Below, piece after piece: positions 42,025-51,854 of a stretch of 64,000 bases of DNA. Under the pieces are notes generated by a model that was not told the origin of the DNA, did not search any database, and saw only the letters and a list, made by a program, of their open reading frames with translations. The position numbers and the translations under genes are program-made. Origin of the DNA: an uncultured Clostridia bacterium. GTDB taxonomy: Bacteria; Bacillota; Clostridia; UBA1381. Position 1 is the first letter of the stretch; every line of letters begins with the position of its first letter. The stretch lies in the NCBI GenBank assembly GCA_934462715.1, contig CAKSIJ010000014.1:1-64000 (forward strand). The letters are read 5' to 3'.

Positions 42025-42133
42025 TGTTATCCTCCATTCCGCTCGTTCGGAAACACAGGCTCACACCAAGAGTTTCAAAACAAAATATCCGTTCATGCAA
42101 ATAACTGCTGTGTTTTTCAACACAACAGCTATC

Positions 42134-42162
42134 ATTATAACAAAAACAAAATAAACAGTCAA
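42134..42162 (-). promoter_or_regulatory. Promoter of the MATE/ybaK transcript
   Basis: Minus strand TTGACT, 17 bp, TATAAT, one of the best promoters of the window, 110 bases before the MATE ATG. The sequence between contains a TGTTGTG/CACAACA pairing. Confidence 0.75.
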
Positions 42163-42204
42163 CATTAATCTTTCACAAAATTAACATTATATATATGACC
42201 GATT

Positions 42205-43152
42205 TTAAACAATTCTCGAACGCTTTCCTCCGTTTAAAAAGCTTTCAATATTTTTAAACACTTCGTCAACGCAGCGGCAGCGTGCTTCATATGCGCCCCA
42301 TGCCATATGCGGAGTAAAAATAACATTATCCCGGTTTAGTAACCGCTGATACGGATTTTCTTTGAGCATAGGCTCTGACGAGTACACATCAACTCCCAAG
42401 CCGCCTATTATACCCTTTTCAATAGCTTCGGTTACAGCCTCCTCATCTGCAACCGGGCCTCTTGCAACATTCACCAACACACAGTTTTTCTTCATCATTG
42501 CAAGACGTTCCCTGTTTATAAGATGGTATGTATCGCTGCTAAGCGGTGTATGAAGCGTGATAATATCGCTTCTTTGGCACAGCTCGTCAATCCCGACGCA
42601 CTCGTACTCATCAACCGGAGTTCTTTTATATGCAAGTACCCGACACCCCATTGCCTGCGCAACCGCCGCAACCTTTTTGCCTATACTTCCCAATCCGGCA
42701 ATGCCCCATGTCATACCGTTCATTTCACGGAACACCGGCTTTACACAGTTAAAAATACTACTCTCGGTATATTTTCCCGATTTAACAAATCTGTCATATG
42801 CACAAAGCTTTGTAACAAGCGAAAATACCATAGCTGCTGTTACCTGAACAACGCTGTCGGTGGAATATCCGGCAACATTGCATACGCCGATTCCGTGATT
42901 TTTGCAGTATTCGGTATCAACGTTGTCAAACCCCGTTGCGGTAATGCATATAAGCTTTAAGCTTTTGGCTGACGGAAGATTGCTCTCGTTCAGCTTAACC
43001 TTATTCAATACAACTATTTCCGAATCGGCAATTCTTTCGGCAACGTTTTCGGGAGCTGTTGACTGAAACGCCGTTACCGTCCCAAGTTTGTCAAACACCG
43101 ATACGTCTATATCGTCACCGAGTGTATTTGCGTCAAGTATAGTGATTTTCAT
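42205..43152 (-). CDS. D-isomer-specific 2-hydroxyacid dehydrogenase
   Basis: 315 residues. NAD loop GIAGLGSIGKKVAAVAQAMG; catalytic Arg in VNVARGPVADEEA, Glu in GLGVDVYSSEPM, His in NVIFTPHMAWGA. The layout fits glycerate or related dehydrogenases (hydroxypyruvate reductase-like) rather than SerA, because no ACT domain follows. The substrate is not assigned. It stands 46 bases after murD on the same strand, with no evident functional link. Confidence 0.9.
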   Translation of the reverse strand: MKITILDANTLGDDIDVSVFDKLGTVTAFQSTAPENVAERIADSEIVVLNKVKLNESNLPSAKSLKLICITATGFDNVDTEYCKNHGIGVCNVAGYSTDSVVQVTAAMVFSLVTKLCAYDRFVKSGKYTESSIFNCVKPVFREMNGMTWGIAGLGSIGKKVAAVAQAMGCRVLAYKRTPVDEYECVGIDELCQRSDIITLHTPLSSDTYHLINRERLAMMKKNCVLVNVARGPVADEEAVTEAIEKGIIGGLGVDVYSSEPMLKENPYQRLLNRDNVIFTPHMAWGAYEARCRCVDEVFKNIESFLNGGKRSRIV

Positions 43153-43198
43153 TATTTGCCTGCCTTTCTTTAATTATGAAAGGTTAAAACCCTCATGA

Positions 43199-44572
43199 TT
43201 ATAATTCATTAACCAGTTTTTTATACAAATTTCCTCTCTCCTCAAAGTTTCTGAACATATCAAAGCTTGTGCTTGCAGGGGAAAGCACAACACTTTCTCC
43301 CGAAACGGCATTTTCCCTTGCCATGGCGACAGCTTCGGGATAGTTTTTCGCCTTTAAAACCTTTACAGGACATTCTGCCCCCCTGTCGGTGCACGCTTTA
43401 TTCAGTGCCGCTTCTATAGCCTTTGCCGTTGCGCCTATAAGGATTAAAACTCTTACGTTATCAAGTATAACCGGTCCAAGCTCATCGTAAGGAATACCCT
43501 TATCCTTACCCCCCGAAATCATTACCACCTTATTTTTAAATACTGAAAGAGTATTTTTTGTTCTGTTTGGGCTTGAATCTATTGAGCTGTTGTAATACTT
43601 AACTCCGTCAAGCTCTCTTACAAGCTCAATTCTGTGTTCAACACCGCCGAATTCCTTTGCAACCGAAACAATATCTTCTTTTTTAACCAGACCGAGAACC
43701 GCTCCGATTGCCGTCATATAGTTTTCAACATTATGCATACCCGGAATTTTTATATCCCCGATATTCAGTATTTTTTCATCACCGCAGTAAATTGCACCGT
43801 CCGACAGATGAATAAATGCGTCCTCCTTTGAAGAAAAATATCTTGTTTCCGCCTTTGCTTCCTCACCGATTTTTCTTGTTACCTCGTTTGAATAATTAGT
43901 AACAAGTATATCGTTTTCATTCTGATAAAGCATTATGTTTTTCTTTGCGTCTATATATTCCCGATAGCTTTTATGCATATCGAGGTGATTCGGCGATATA
44001 TTCGTTATAACCGCAATGTGCGGTGATTTTTTCATTGTGTGAAGCTGAAAGCTTGAAAGCTCCAAAACCGCATAATCTTCCGGGTTCATTTGTCCGACCT
44101 CTGTCAGAAGCGGTTTTCCGATGTTTCCGCCGAGCCATGTCTTATATCCTGCCTTTTCAAGCATTTTGTTGATAAGCGTTGTTGTTGTGGTTTTTCCGTC
44201 ACTGCCTGTCACTCCGATAATCGTGCATGGGCAAATATCAAAGAAAACCTCCATTTCCGATGTCACCTCAACACCCCTCGCTCTTGCCTCGTTAAGCTCC
44301 GGAATGTCATAACGCATACCGGGGGTTTTGAAAATAATGTCGCCGTCTATATCGGAAAGATAATTGTCGCCCAAATGCATTGTTACACCTATCTTTTCAA
44401 GCTCAAAATAATTCTCTCCGAGCTTATCCGCTGTCCTTTTGTCACAGGCTGTAACCTCTGCCCCGAGCTTTCTTAGATACTTTATCAAAGGCAGATTGCT
44501 TATGCCTATTCCGATTACCGTTACCCTTTTTGTTTTGATTCTGTTTTCAAATTCAACAAGCTTTTCATTCAT
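43199..44572 (-). CDS. murD: UDP-N-acetylmuramoylalanine--D-glutamate ligase
   Basis: About 457 residues. It adds D-glutamate to UDP-MurNAc-L-Ala. VTVIGIGISNLPLIKYL is the N-terminal UDP site, VTGSDGKTTTTTLINKML the ATP loop, ELSSFQLHTM and NISPNHLDMH the Mur-ligase blocks, and LSPASTSFDMFRNFEERG the MurD-specific end. It is separated from the main mur cluster by about 20 kb. The ATG at 44572 is 15 bases from AAAGGAG; an upstream TTG is possible. Confidence 0.95.
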   Translation of the reverse strand: MNEKLVEFENRIKTKRVTVIGIGISNLPLIKYLRKLGAEVTACDKRTADKLGENYFELEKIGVTMHLGDNYLSDIDGDIIFKTPGMRYDIPELNEARARGVEVTSEMEVFFDICPCTIIGVTGSDGKTTTTTLINKMLEKAGYKTWLGGNIGKPLLTEVGQMNPEDYAVLELSSFQLHTMKKSPHIAVITNISPNHLDMHKSYREYIDAKKNIMLYQNENDILVTNYSNEVTRKIGEEAKAETRYFSSKEDAFIHLSDGAIYCGDEKILNIGDIKIPGMHNVENYMTAIGAVLGLVKKEDIVSVAKEFGGVEHRIELVRELDGVKYYNSSIDSSPNRTKNTLSVFKNKVVMISGGKDKGIPYDELGPVILDNVRVLILIGATAKAIEAALNKACTDRGAECPVKVLKAKNYPEAVAMARENAVSGESVVLSPASTSFDMFRNFEERGNLYKKLVNEL

Positions 44573-44623
44573 AATTATGACTGCCAACTCCTTTCTCAAA
44601 ACCGATTATGCTTATTTTCCCAA

Positions 44624-45595
44624 TCAGAATTTGTTTTCCGCAAATGCGCAAAGAAGCTTCGTACACGCATTTATGTCGTTCTTATTTGCCATTTCGGCAG
44701 GCGAATGGATATATCTTGTCGGAATTGATATTCCGCCGGTTTTTACGCCCGAGCCTGTCAGAGATATTGCTCCCGCGTCCGTTCCGCCATCGGTCATAAC
44801 CTCAAGCTGATACGGAATGTCATTGTTTTTTGCAAGCTCAATCAATACGCTTCTGACATAGCTGTCGCAAAGCACCGATCTGTCCATAACCTTTATGCAC
44901 GCTCCGCCGCCAAGCTTTGTTGCTATCTTTATGTTCTCGGGTGTATCTCCCGTGTCGGTTACGTCAATCGCAAGGGCATAATCGGGCATTATTCCGTATG
45001 CCGAGGTTCTTGCTCCCCTTAATCCGACCTCTTCCTGAACCGTAAACACAAAATATATATCATTTTCGGATTTAATCTGTTTTAACGCTTCAATCAGAAT
45101 GTAACAGCCTGCTCTGTTATCAAGCGCTTTTGATATTACGTTCCTGCCCTGTTCCGAATAATCTCCGGCAAAGGTACACATCTCGCCTACAGAAACAAGC
45201 TTTTCGGCTTCTTCCTTGTTTTCCGCTCCTATGTCAATATACATTTTGCCTATTTTGCGCTCTTTGTTGTCCTCGTCGCAGCCGATTACTCCGATCGTTC
45301 CGTTAGCAAATCTGACTTTTCGCATATTCAGATCCTTGTTATATAAGCCGCCGACCGCAGAAAAACGCAGATATCCCTCTTTTTCAATGTACGTAACCGC
45401 AGCGCCGATTTCGTCCATGTGTGCCGCAAACATCAGCTTTTTGCCGCCGCCTTTTTTGTGAACAATCAGATTTCCGAGTGCGTCTGTGCAAACTTCATCT
45501 GCATATTTTTCACATTCGCTCTTTATCAGCTCTCTTATTTCGTCCTCCCTGCCAGACGGACCGTACTCCTGTGTGAGTTTTTTCAGTAAATCCAT
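44624..45595 (-). CDS. M42 family aminopeptidase
   Basis: About 323 residues. Cytoplasmic dinuclear-metal peptidase, forming tetrahedral dodecamers in known members. FAAHMDEIGAAV carries the metal His and Asp, SKALDNRAGCYIL the bridging Asp, TVQEEVGLRGARTSAYG the Glu pair, AIDVTDTGDTP another ligand and IPTRYIHSPAE the last His. Related proteins are also labelled endoglucanase or glutamyl aminopeptidase (FrvX, YsdC, PepA). AAAGGAATGA precedes MDLLKK. Confidence 0.92.
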   Translation of the reverse strand: MDLLKKLTQEYGPSGREDEIRELIKSECEKYADEVCTDALGNLIVHKKGGGKKLMFAAHMDEIGAAVTYIEKEGYLRFSAVGGLYNKDLNMRKVRFANGTIGVIGCDEDNKERKIGKMYIDIGAENKEEAEKLVSVGEMCTFAGDYSEQGRNVISKALDNRAGCYILIEALKQIKSENDIYFVFTVQEEVGLRGARTSAYGIMPDYALAIDVTDTGDTPENIKIATKLGGGACIKVMDRSVLCDSYVRSVLIELAKNNDIPYQLEVMTDGGTDAGAISLTGSGVKTGGISIPTRYIHSPAEMANKNDINACTKLLCAFAENKF

Positions 45596-45665
45596 TTTTA
45601 TCATTCCTTTGTGCTTCTTTAGCTTTTCTTAATTGTATTCTTGACTTATTTTTTATTGTTTAAAC

Positions 45666-47207
45666 TTATTGTATGCTTTTGTAGGTCGGCTGCGTGTATG
45701 GGCGCATATTGCTGTCCCAGAAAAAGAATTTTGCCTGATTTGCGGTTGTTTCCTGACTATTATTTGATACCGCATTAATAATATGCAAACCGTTTTGACG
45801 AGAACGATGATAACTTATTGTCAATTTACTAATTTGAGTTATATTATTCTCATAGCTTGCCATATATATGTTAATATTATCATTATCAGCTATTCCTTTA
45901 AGCGGCAACAACATAAATGAATAGCCGTTGTCAAGCTTTTCAGGTACAGAAACAGTACACAGACTGGGAATTAAATTATCATACAAAAACTCATATTTAT
46001 TTACTAATTCATTATTAATGTCCACCTGTTTATAAATGTGCTTTATTTTTCCATTTTCATATTTGCAGCCCGAAGGTATAAAATATGTATTGGTAGCATC
46101 GTCATTTAATCCCAAGAACTTAAAACAGTTATAAGTATATTCACTATTATTATACTCAAAAATTGTATCATTGTATAATAGCTTACCTGATGGAAACGTG
46201 AATTCACTTTGTTCTAAATTGCCATTATATTCTTTTGGATCATATCCATTCTTCTTCTTTGCTATCATTGTTGCTGCATCAGTCATAAAATTGTCATAAA
46301 AAACAGGGTCAAACATAGCAACCTTTATTTTATCATTATCCATATAATACTTACGTCTTGCATCGTCCCAAGTTAAATCCACATGTGACCACTGTCCGTC
46401 AACATTAACACAATTCCAAACATGACTTCCGTCCTTGTGCAAACAAGACACACATTCGACCCCAATTTGATTCAAAATATAACACATAGCCTGAGTATAA
46501 CCTTGACACACTGTCTCACCCTGAATAAGAGCAGAGTATAATGTATGGTATTGAAACTTATCGGCATCATCAGTGGTATAATGAGCAATATCGGCTATAA
46601 AATCGTGTGTCAGCAAAACACGCTCACGCTGCGATAACAATTCATAACCGCCCAAGGATTCGATGAAATCATCTGCCTTATTCTTTATTTTCGTCCTATA
46701 TTCACTGATGTAATTCATATCATACGCAAAAGAAACAAGCACTGCAGCAATCTCATCATCGTTATATCTACCTGTTAGATAAAACGGCTTTATAAGCAAT
46801 TCTCCCGCTTCATTTATCAAAAAGTCCATAGTTGTACTGAGATCTTGTTCTGAAACGGTATAACCATTCAAATGTATTACAACAAAAAGATCGGTTTCCT
46901 TTATCGTTTGTTTTTTACTATTTGTAAAGCTATATTCATGTTTGAGTTGATTCTCGCTGCGATTGCACCATTCTATATCCATTAGCTTATTATAGATATA
47001 ATCCGCTAAACTTTCTTCGGGTGTTGAAAACAATGACATACCATTATTGGCAACATTAATATCTTCCACCGTACCGACAAAAACGGCACCGGCATAACCG
47101 GGAGCCGGGTATTTTTCATTTGCGATTGATATTTTTTCTGCACCGGCTGTCACAGCCGCAGAAATCAGCACCAAAATTCCAGCAATCATAGACGCAATTT
47201 TTTTCAT
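45666..47207 (-). CDS. Secreted transglutaminase-like protein
   Basis: 513 residues with a signal peptide (1-23). The transglutaminase-like core shows the Cys-His-Asp triad: GETVCQGYTQAM (Cys234), GSHVWNCV (His262) and HVDLTWDD (Asp277). Such proteases or cross-linkers act at the cell surface. The C-terminal 70 residues, ending AKFFFWDSNMRPYTQPTYKS, match the end of the subtilase at 62431 (KFFLWESLNNMKPLTKN), a short beta module seen in clostridial exported proteins. The gene lies 3 bases after the CtpA protease gene, suggesting linked wall or surface work. Confidence 0.88.
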   Translation of the reverse strand: MKKIASMIAGILVLISAAVTAGAEKISIANEKYPAPGYAGAVFVGTVEDINVANNGMSLFSTPEESLADYIYNKLMDIEWCNRSENQLKHEYSFTNSKKQTIKETDLFVVIHLNGYTVSEQDLSTTMDFLINEAGELLIKPFYLTGRYNDDEIAAVLVSFAYDMNYISEYRTKIKNKADDFIESLGGYELLSQRERVLLTHDFIADIAHYTTDDADKFQYHTLYSALIQGETVCQGYTQAMCYILNQIGVECVSCLHKDGSHVWNCVNVDGQWSHVDLTWDDARRKYYMDNDKIKVAMFDPVFYDNFMTDAATMIAKKKNGYDPKEYNGNLEQSEFTFPSGKLLYNDTIFEYNNSEYTYNCFKFLGLNDDATNTYFIPSGCKYENGKIKHIYKQVDINNELVNKYEFLYDNLIPSLCTVSVPEKLDNGYSFMLLPLKGIADNDNINIYMASYENNITQISKLTISYHRSRQNGLHIINAVSNNSQETTANQAKFFFWDSNMRPYTQPTYKSIQ

Positions 47208-47210
47208 AAA

Positions 47211-48689
47211 TTAATTTTCCTCACTCTCTCCGTCCAGCACCTTATCGAGTGCCTCTCGTGTTCCGCCGAAATACTCATACGCTCTGTAGAGCTGATTATC
47301 CACAAGAGTTTCAACCTTAGCAAAAGCGTTTTCTATCTGCACAAGCGTAATTCTGTCAAGTCTGCCCGTAGGTTCAAGCCCTTTTTCTATCTGGAAATCA
47401 AGAACAAACGCTTCCAGATCGTTGTCAAAGGTATTATCGGTATTGTTCAGCACATATCCGAGCAAGCCGAGCCTTTCCTTGACTACCGAAATATTTTCCG
47501 AGCTATCTCCGACAGACGATTCCTCAGAGCAATTCAGAGTTCTGTATTTCGATACGTCAATCGGTTCGGTTGTATTCGGTATCTCCTCATTGGGGTCAAT
47601 GCCCTTTTTATTTATTTCCCTGCCGTTTCTTGTAAGGTAACGTCCTGTCGTAATCTTAAAGGAATCGCCGTTTCTCATATTAAAAACGTCCTGGATAACG
47701 GCTTTTCCGTAGGTTGTTGTTCCGAATACTCTTGCAATTCCCGAATCCTGCATTGCGCCGGTGAGAATTTCCGCAGAGCTTGCGGTATTTTCATCTGCCA
47801 AAACAGCAAACTTAAACTTCGGCTCCTTTAATTGCGAATAATATGTCATGTTGTTTTCCTCCTGGCGGAACATAGTCTGAACTATTACCCCCTCAGGAAC
47901 TGTAAGTCTTGCGATTTCAACCGCCGAATCAAGATAACCGCCGGGATTTCCTCTCATATCAAGAATAATCTGTGTGATTCCTTTTGTTTCAAGCTCATCA
48001 AGAGTATCGGAAAATTCCTGTGCTGTTTTTATCGCAAAGTTTGTAAGAGATACATATGCTGTCTTATCATCGAGAACTATACTGCTGACGGTCGTTGCAT
48101 TTACAGGCCGTCTTGTAAGGGTATATGTACTTCTTTCCCCGTTTCTTTCAACTGTAATGCTGACCTCTGTATCAAGCTCACCGACTACCTTTGACTGCAC
48201 ATAATCAACATTTTTTCCTTTCATATCCTCTCCGTTGACTGCGGTAATCTTGTCGCCTGCCATAAGCCCCGCCTCTTTTGCACTGCCGCCGTCAAGGATT
48301 TGATTTATTGTTATATACTCGCCGTCACCTTTAATTACAACGCCTATTCCGTAAAAGGTATGATTTATGTTATCAACATAATCCTGATATTCGCTTCCCG
48401 AATAGTATTCGCTGTAATCGTCAAGACCGTCAAAGCCTGCCTTTAAAAGACTCACCAATCCCTCGGGATTATCCTTAAGATAGTTTTCAACGGCACGTCT
48501 TAATATTTCCTCTTTGGTTACACTCTCGTCAATGTAAAGCTCCGACGCATAGCTGAAAAGCTTATCAAGATACGTATATTCAACATTTTCTTCTTTTTCC
48601 GCAAATGCGGAAAACTGCAATATATTTATCACAGCTATAACCAACGCGATAATCTGTTTTATTTTGTTACGTGTAGTTCTCATGTGCAT
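47211..48689 (-). CDS. C-terminal processing peptidase (S41) with PDZ and peptidoglycan-binding domains
   Basis: 492 residues. A signal anchor (about 10-30), the S41 cap, a PDZ domain (about 105-185; GIGVVIKGDGEYITINQIL), then the Ser/Lys protease core: LDMRGNPGGYLDSAVEIA, ADENTASSAEILTGAMQD (catalytic Ser at 304-305) and GTTTYGKAVIQ (Lys329). The end (about 400-460) is a peptidoglycan-binding repeat (VKERLGLLGY...TGRLDRITLVQI). This is the CtpA/CtpB layout; CtpB acts in sporulation signalling in Bacillus, but no specific role can be claimed here. Confidence 0.94.
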   Translation of the reverse strand: MHMRTTRNKIKQIIALVIAVINILQFSAFAEKEENVEYTYLDKLFSYASELYIDESVTKEEILRRAVENYLKDNPEGLVSLLKAGFDGLDDYSEYYSGSEYQDYVDNINHTFYGIGVVIKGDGEYITINQILDGGSAKEAGLMAGDKITAVNGEDMKGKNVDYVQSKVVGELDTEVSITVERNGERSTYTLTRRPVNATTVSSIVLDDKTAYVSLTNFAIKTAQEFSDTLDELETKGITQIILDMRGNPGGYLDSAVEIARLTVPEGVIVQTMFRQEENNMTYYSQLKEPKFKFAVLADENTASSAEILTGAMQDSGIARVFGTTTYGKAVIQDVFNMRNGDSFKITTGRYLTRNGREINKKGIDPNEEIPNTTEPIDVSKYRTLNCSEESSVGDSSENISVVKERLGLLGYVLNNTDNTFDNDLEAFVLDFQIEKGLEPTGRLDRITLVQIENAFAKVETLVDNQLYRAYEYFGGTREALDKVLDGESEEN

Positions 48690-48733
48690 AAACTCTCCTT
48701 TTCAATAGGCTTCGGGTGAGCCGTTTATATTTT

Positions 48734-49162
48734 TCAGTTTTTCTTTCTGATTTTAAACCTGAGCGAATATTCAAAATCTGAATTTTGCATATTAACCGTA
48801 TAATAAAGTGCAAGACTTCCTCCGTCCGGGTCAAGCTTTGCTGTCAGTTTTTTTGTGTAAATTATAACGGGTATACTTCCGTAGGGCATCTGATATAAAA
48901 ATTCGGTAGCCTTTCCCGGGCAGTAATTCATTCTTGAAGAAAAATCTCCTTTTCTTGTAACCACAACATCTCTGCCGTCATATTTCACCGTCACCGAGCA
49001 GTTCGGCATACCCATTTCTTCTTTTTCGTCATACATTATGTAAGTAGTTCCGTTTTTTTGGTAATATGCCCCGTCGGTAATCAGCTCCAGTCTTTCTTCT
49101 CCGAAAGCGTCCGATTCGTTTATAATCGTAAGCTCGGCATTATCCTTGTTCAAGTGCTGCAC
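48734..49162 (-). CDS. DUF1934 family beta-barrel protein
   Basis: 142 residues, a small lipocalin-like barrel in known relatives (YwiB type). ERLELITDGAYYQKNGTTYIMYDE and MGMPNCSVTVKYDG (quoted in part), PYGSIPVIIYTKKL and GGSLALYYTVNMQ are the family pattern. No signal peptide. Function unknown. It starts 6 bases after the ddl stop, so is co-translated with D-Ala-D-Ala ligase. Confidence 0.85.
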   Translation of the reverse strand: MQHLNKDNAELTIINESDAFGEERLELITDGAYYQKNGTTYIMYDEKEEMGMPNCSVTVKYDGRDVVVTRKGDFSSRMNYCPGKATEFLYQMPYGSIPVIIYTKKLTAKLDPDGGSLALYYTVNMQNSDFEYSLRFKIRKKN

Positions 49163-49168
49163 CTCCCG

Positions 49169-50245
49169 TTATTTGCGGCGCTGCATACCGTATTCTATAA
49201 GCTTATCGAGCAGCTGAGAATATCCCAAACCCACAGCGTTCCAAAGCTTAGGGTACATACTTATGCTTGTAAACCCCGGCATGGTATTGATTTCATTTAA
49301 TATAACCGCATTATCGGAATATCTTACAAAGAAATCAACTCTCGAAAGTCCCGAGCCGTCAAGCGCCTTAAAGGCACGGACAGAATACTCTCTGATTTTT
49401 TCGATAATTTCCTCCGGAAGCTCTGCCGGAATCTGAAGCTTTGTGGCATTGCTTACATACTTTGCGTCAAAATCGTAAAATTCCACCTCGGGTATTATTT
49501 CCCCGACCGTTGCGGCTTTCGGATCGGAATTTCCGAGTACAGCACATTCAACCTCGTGACCGTCTATGTTTTCCTCAACCAGAACCTTACGTCCGAACTT
49601 GAATGAGTTTTCCAAAGCATTAACAAGCTCCTCCTTGTTGTTAGCTTTTCCCACGCCGACCGATGAACCGGTTGAAGCAGGCTTTACAAAGCACGGATAC
49701 CCAAGCTTTTCCTCCGCTCTCTTAACAACAGCGTCAATATCGCTCATTTCGGGATCGTTAACAACAATCCATGCCGCCTGCGGTATTCCGGCATTTGCAA
49801 ACACAAGCTTTGTAAATGATTTATCCATGCCGTTGGCAGACGAGCAGACTCCCATACCGACATATTTCATTTCGGCAAGCTCCAAAAGTCCCTGTATTGT
49901 TCCGTCCTCACCGTATTCGCCGTGCAGTACCGGGAATACAATATCGGGCTTTATCTTTTTGATTTTGTCCTTTTCAAAAACCAATATCGCTTTGTCCCTT
50001 GCGTCGGGCGATATAACCGCCGGGGTCAGCTTTTCTTTATCGGTTTTCCATTTTCCGTTTTCTATGTACTCGGTTTTTCCGCTGTATAAACGCCATTCGC
50101 CTTTTTTGGTTATTCCTATCGTAATTACCTTGTATTTATCCTTATCCAAATTTCTGATTACAGAAGCTGCCGATATACAAGAAATATCATGCTCCGGCGA
50201 CTGTCCTCCAAAAATTACGCATACTTTGATTTTTTTACAATTCAT
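49169..50245 (-). CDS. ddl: D-alanine--D-alanine ligase
   Basis: 358 residues, ATP-grasp. It makes the D-Ala-D-Ala dipeptide used by MurF. VCVIFGGQSPEHDISCISA, LHGEYGEDGTIQGLLEL, CFVKPASTGSSVGVGKA, and NEINTMPGFTSISMYPKLW are diagnostic. Tyr in KYVGMGV at the D-Ala2-specific site favours D-Ala over D-Lac as product. It stands apart from the other mur genes. Confidence 0.96.
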   Translation of the reverse strand: MNCKKIKVCVIFGGQSPEHDISCISAASVIRNLDKDKYKVITIGITKKGEWRLYSGKTEYIENGKWKTDKEKLTPAVISPDARDKAILVFEKDKIKKIKPDIVFPVLHGEYGEDGTIQGLLELAEMKYVGMGVCSSANGMDKSFTKLVFANAGIPQAAWIVVNDPEMSDIDAVVKRAEEKLGYPCFVKPASTGSSVGVGKANNKEELVNALENSFKFGRKVLVEENIDGHEVECAVLGNSDPKAATVGEIIPEVEFYDFDAKYVSNATKLQIPAELPEEIIEKIREYSVRAFKALDGSGLSRVDFFVRYSDNAVILNEINTMPGFTSISMYPKLWNAVGLGYSQLLDKLIEYGMQRRK

Positions 50246-50351
50246 TAAATATTTCCTCCGATTTTATATGCAGGTCCGTTATAAACACAGAACATCTCCG
50301 CACATCTGATTACTATTACACCTATTTTATATAATACTACAAACAACAGAA

Positions 50352-50378
50352 AAAATCAACCCAAAAAGAGTTGATTTT
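50352..50378 (-). terminator. Terminator of the aroB-lspA-rluD transcript
   Basis: AAAATCAAC and GTTGATTTT pair around a short loop; TTTTTTCTG follows on the minus strand. It slightly overlaps the stop codon of the synthase gene. Confidence 0.75.
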
Positions 50379-51300
50379 ATAAAATATTCACTTTTTTTCT
50401 GAGCTTTTCTATAACATTTTCAAAATAATCCGGCAGCGGTGCGTCAAAACGCATTGCTTCGCCCGTCACCGGGTGGTCAAAGCCTATAGTCCTTGCGTGC
50501 AGTAGCTGACCGTCAAGACCGAATTTGTCCTTTTTTCCGCAATAGGTTCTGTCACCCACAATGCTGTGACCGATATAGCTCATATGCACCCTTATCTGAT
50601 GCGTTCTGCCCGTTTCGAGAATACATCTTAAAAGCGTATATTCTCCGTAATCTTCAAGAACCTCATAATGTGTAACCGCTTCACGTCCTCCGGCAGCTAT
50701 CGCCATTTTCTTTCTGTCCTTCGGGTTTCGTGCAATCGGCGCATTAACCGTTCCGTTCTCCTTAACTCTGCCATTAACAAGCGCAATATAGCTTCTTAAC
50801 GCCTTTTTTTCCTTGATCTGCGCCGACAAAGCGATATGTGCGGCATTGTTTTTGGCAACAACAAGCAAACCGCTTGTGTCCTTATCTATGCGGTGTACTA
50901 TCCCGGGACGCACAACTCCGTTGATTGCAGAAAGACTGTCACGGCAATGATATAAAAGCGCATTGACAAGAGTGCCGCTGTAATTCCCCGGCGCAGGGTG
51001 AACCACCATTCCCTGAGGCTTATTTACAACCAGCAAATCGTTATCTTCATATATTATGTCAAGCGGAATATTCTCCGGTTCGACAGACAGCTCCTCAGGC
51101 TCGGGTATTGTCACCTCAATCCGCTCTCCGCCCTTTATTCGGTATTTTTTATCTATCCTTTTCCCCTTGCATAAAACAAGACCGTCGCTTGCCAGTGAAG
51201 CCGCATACGAACGTGAAATATCCTCTATTTCCTCGCTTAAATACTTATCAAGCCGTTCTCCGGCGCTTCCCGCGGCAGGTATCAAAACAATACTCTCCAT
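50377..51300 (-). CDS. Pseudouridine synthase, RluA/RluD family
   Basis: About 307 residues. An S4 RNA-binding domain (about 10-75; RLDKYLSEEIEDISRSYAASL) precedes the RluA-type catalytic domain with HRIDKDTSGLLVVAKN, where Asp is the nucleophile, and ETGRTHQIRVHMSYIGH. It modifies uridines in rRNA or tRNA; RluD (23S helix 69) is likely, but the substrate is not fixed by sequence. The ATG at 51300 has GGAG 6 bases upstream. It follows lspA, the common lspA-rluD pair. Confidence 0.93.
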   Translation of the reverse strand: MESIVLIPAAGSAGERLDKYLSEEIEDISRSYAASLASDGLVLCKGKRIDKKYRIKGGERIEVTIPEPEELSVEPENIPLDIIYEDNDLLVVNKPQGMVVHPAPGNYSGTLVNALLYHCRDSLSAINGVVRPGIVHRIDKDTSGLLVVAKNNAAHIALSAQIKEKKALRSYIALVNGRVKENGTVNAPIARNPKDRKKMAIAAGGREAVTHYEVLEDYGEYTLLRCILETGRTHQIRVHMSYIGHSIVGDRTYCGKKDKFGLDGQLLHARTIGFDHPVTGEAMRFDAPLPDYFENVIEKLRKKVNIL

Positions 51301-51336
51301 AAAATTCTCCATTCCACCGCCGTACGGCGGCACAAA

Positions 51337-51813
51337 TCATAACGGCTGTGAGTTATTTTCCGTCTTGTCAAAAAACAGTATATATATTATCAAAAGCACC
51401 GCTCCGACGGTTATTGCTATGTCCGCAATATTAAATACCGGAAAGCTTATAAAGGTTGTTTCTATGAAATCCACAACATACCCTCTGAAAATTCTGTCAA
51501 TCGCATTTCCGAGTGCTCCGGCAAACATCAGCATGAGCGATGTCATAAACAGCCTGTTTTTCGGCTTCTTTACAATAACATACCCGACAACCCCGATACA
51601 AAATAGCAGAGATACTATGCTCAGTATTATTATACCATAGGTTTTATTTGCCAAAAAGCTGAAAGCTGCCCCTCTGTTTTTCACATAAACAAAATCTATC
51701 ACACCCGGAATAACTCTTATCGAATCCGAAGCGGATATGCAATTTGACACCCAAATCTTCACCGCTTGATCCAGCACAACAAGCAAAACTGCCAAAACAG
51801 ACCATAAAATCAT
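51337..51813 (-). CDS. lspA: Lipoprotein signal peptidase
   Basis: 158 residues, four membrane helices. It cleaves the signal peptide of diacylglyceryl-prolipoproteins. LVVLDQAVKIWV, VKNRGAAFSFLAN, GALGNAIDRIFRGYVVDF and PVFNIADIAITVG carry the catalytic aspartate pair (NAIDR and NIAD). It lies between aroB and the pseudouridine synthase gene. Confidence 0.96.
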   Translation of the reverse strand: MILWSVLAVLLVVLDQAVKIWVSNCISASDSIRVIPGVIDFVYVKNRGAAFSFLANKTYGIIILSIVSLLFCIGVVGYVIVKKPKNRLFMTSLMLMFAGALGNAIDRIFRGYVVDFIETTFISFPVFNIADIAITVGAVLLIIYILFFDKTENNSQPL

Positions 51814-51854
51814 ACTTATATTTTCCTTTCCGATATACCGTTACAATTACTTTA

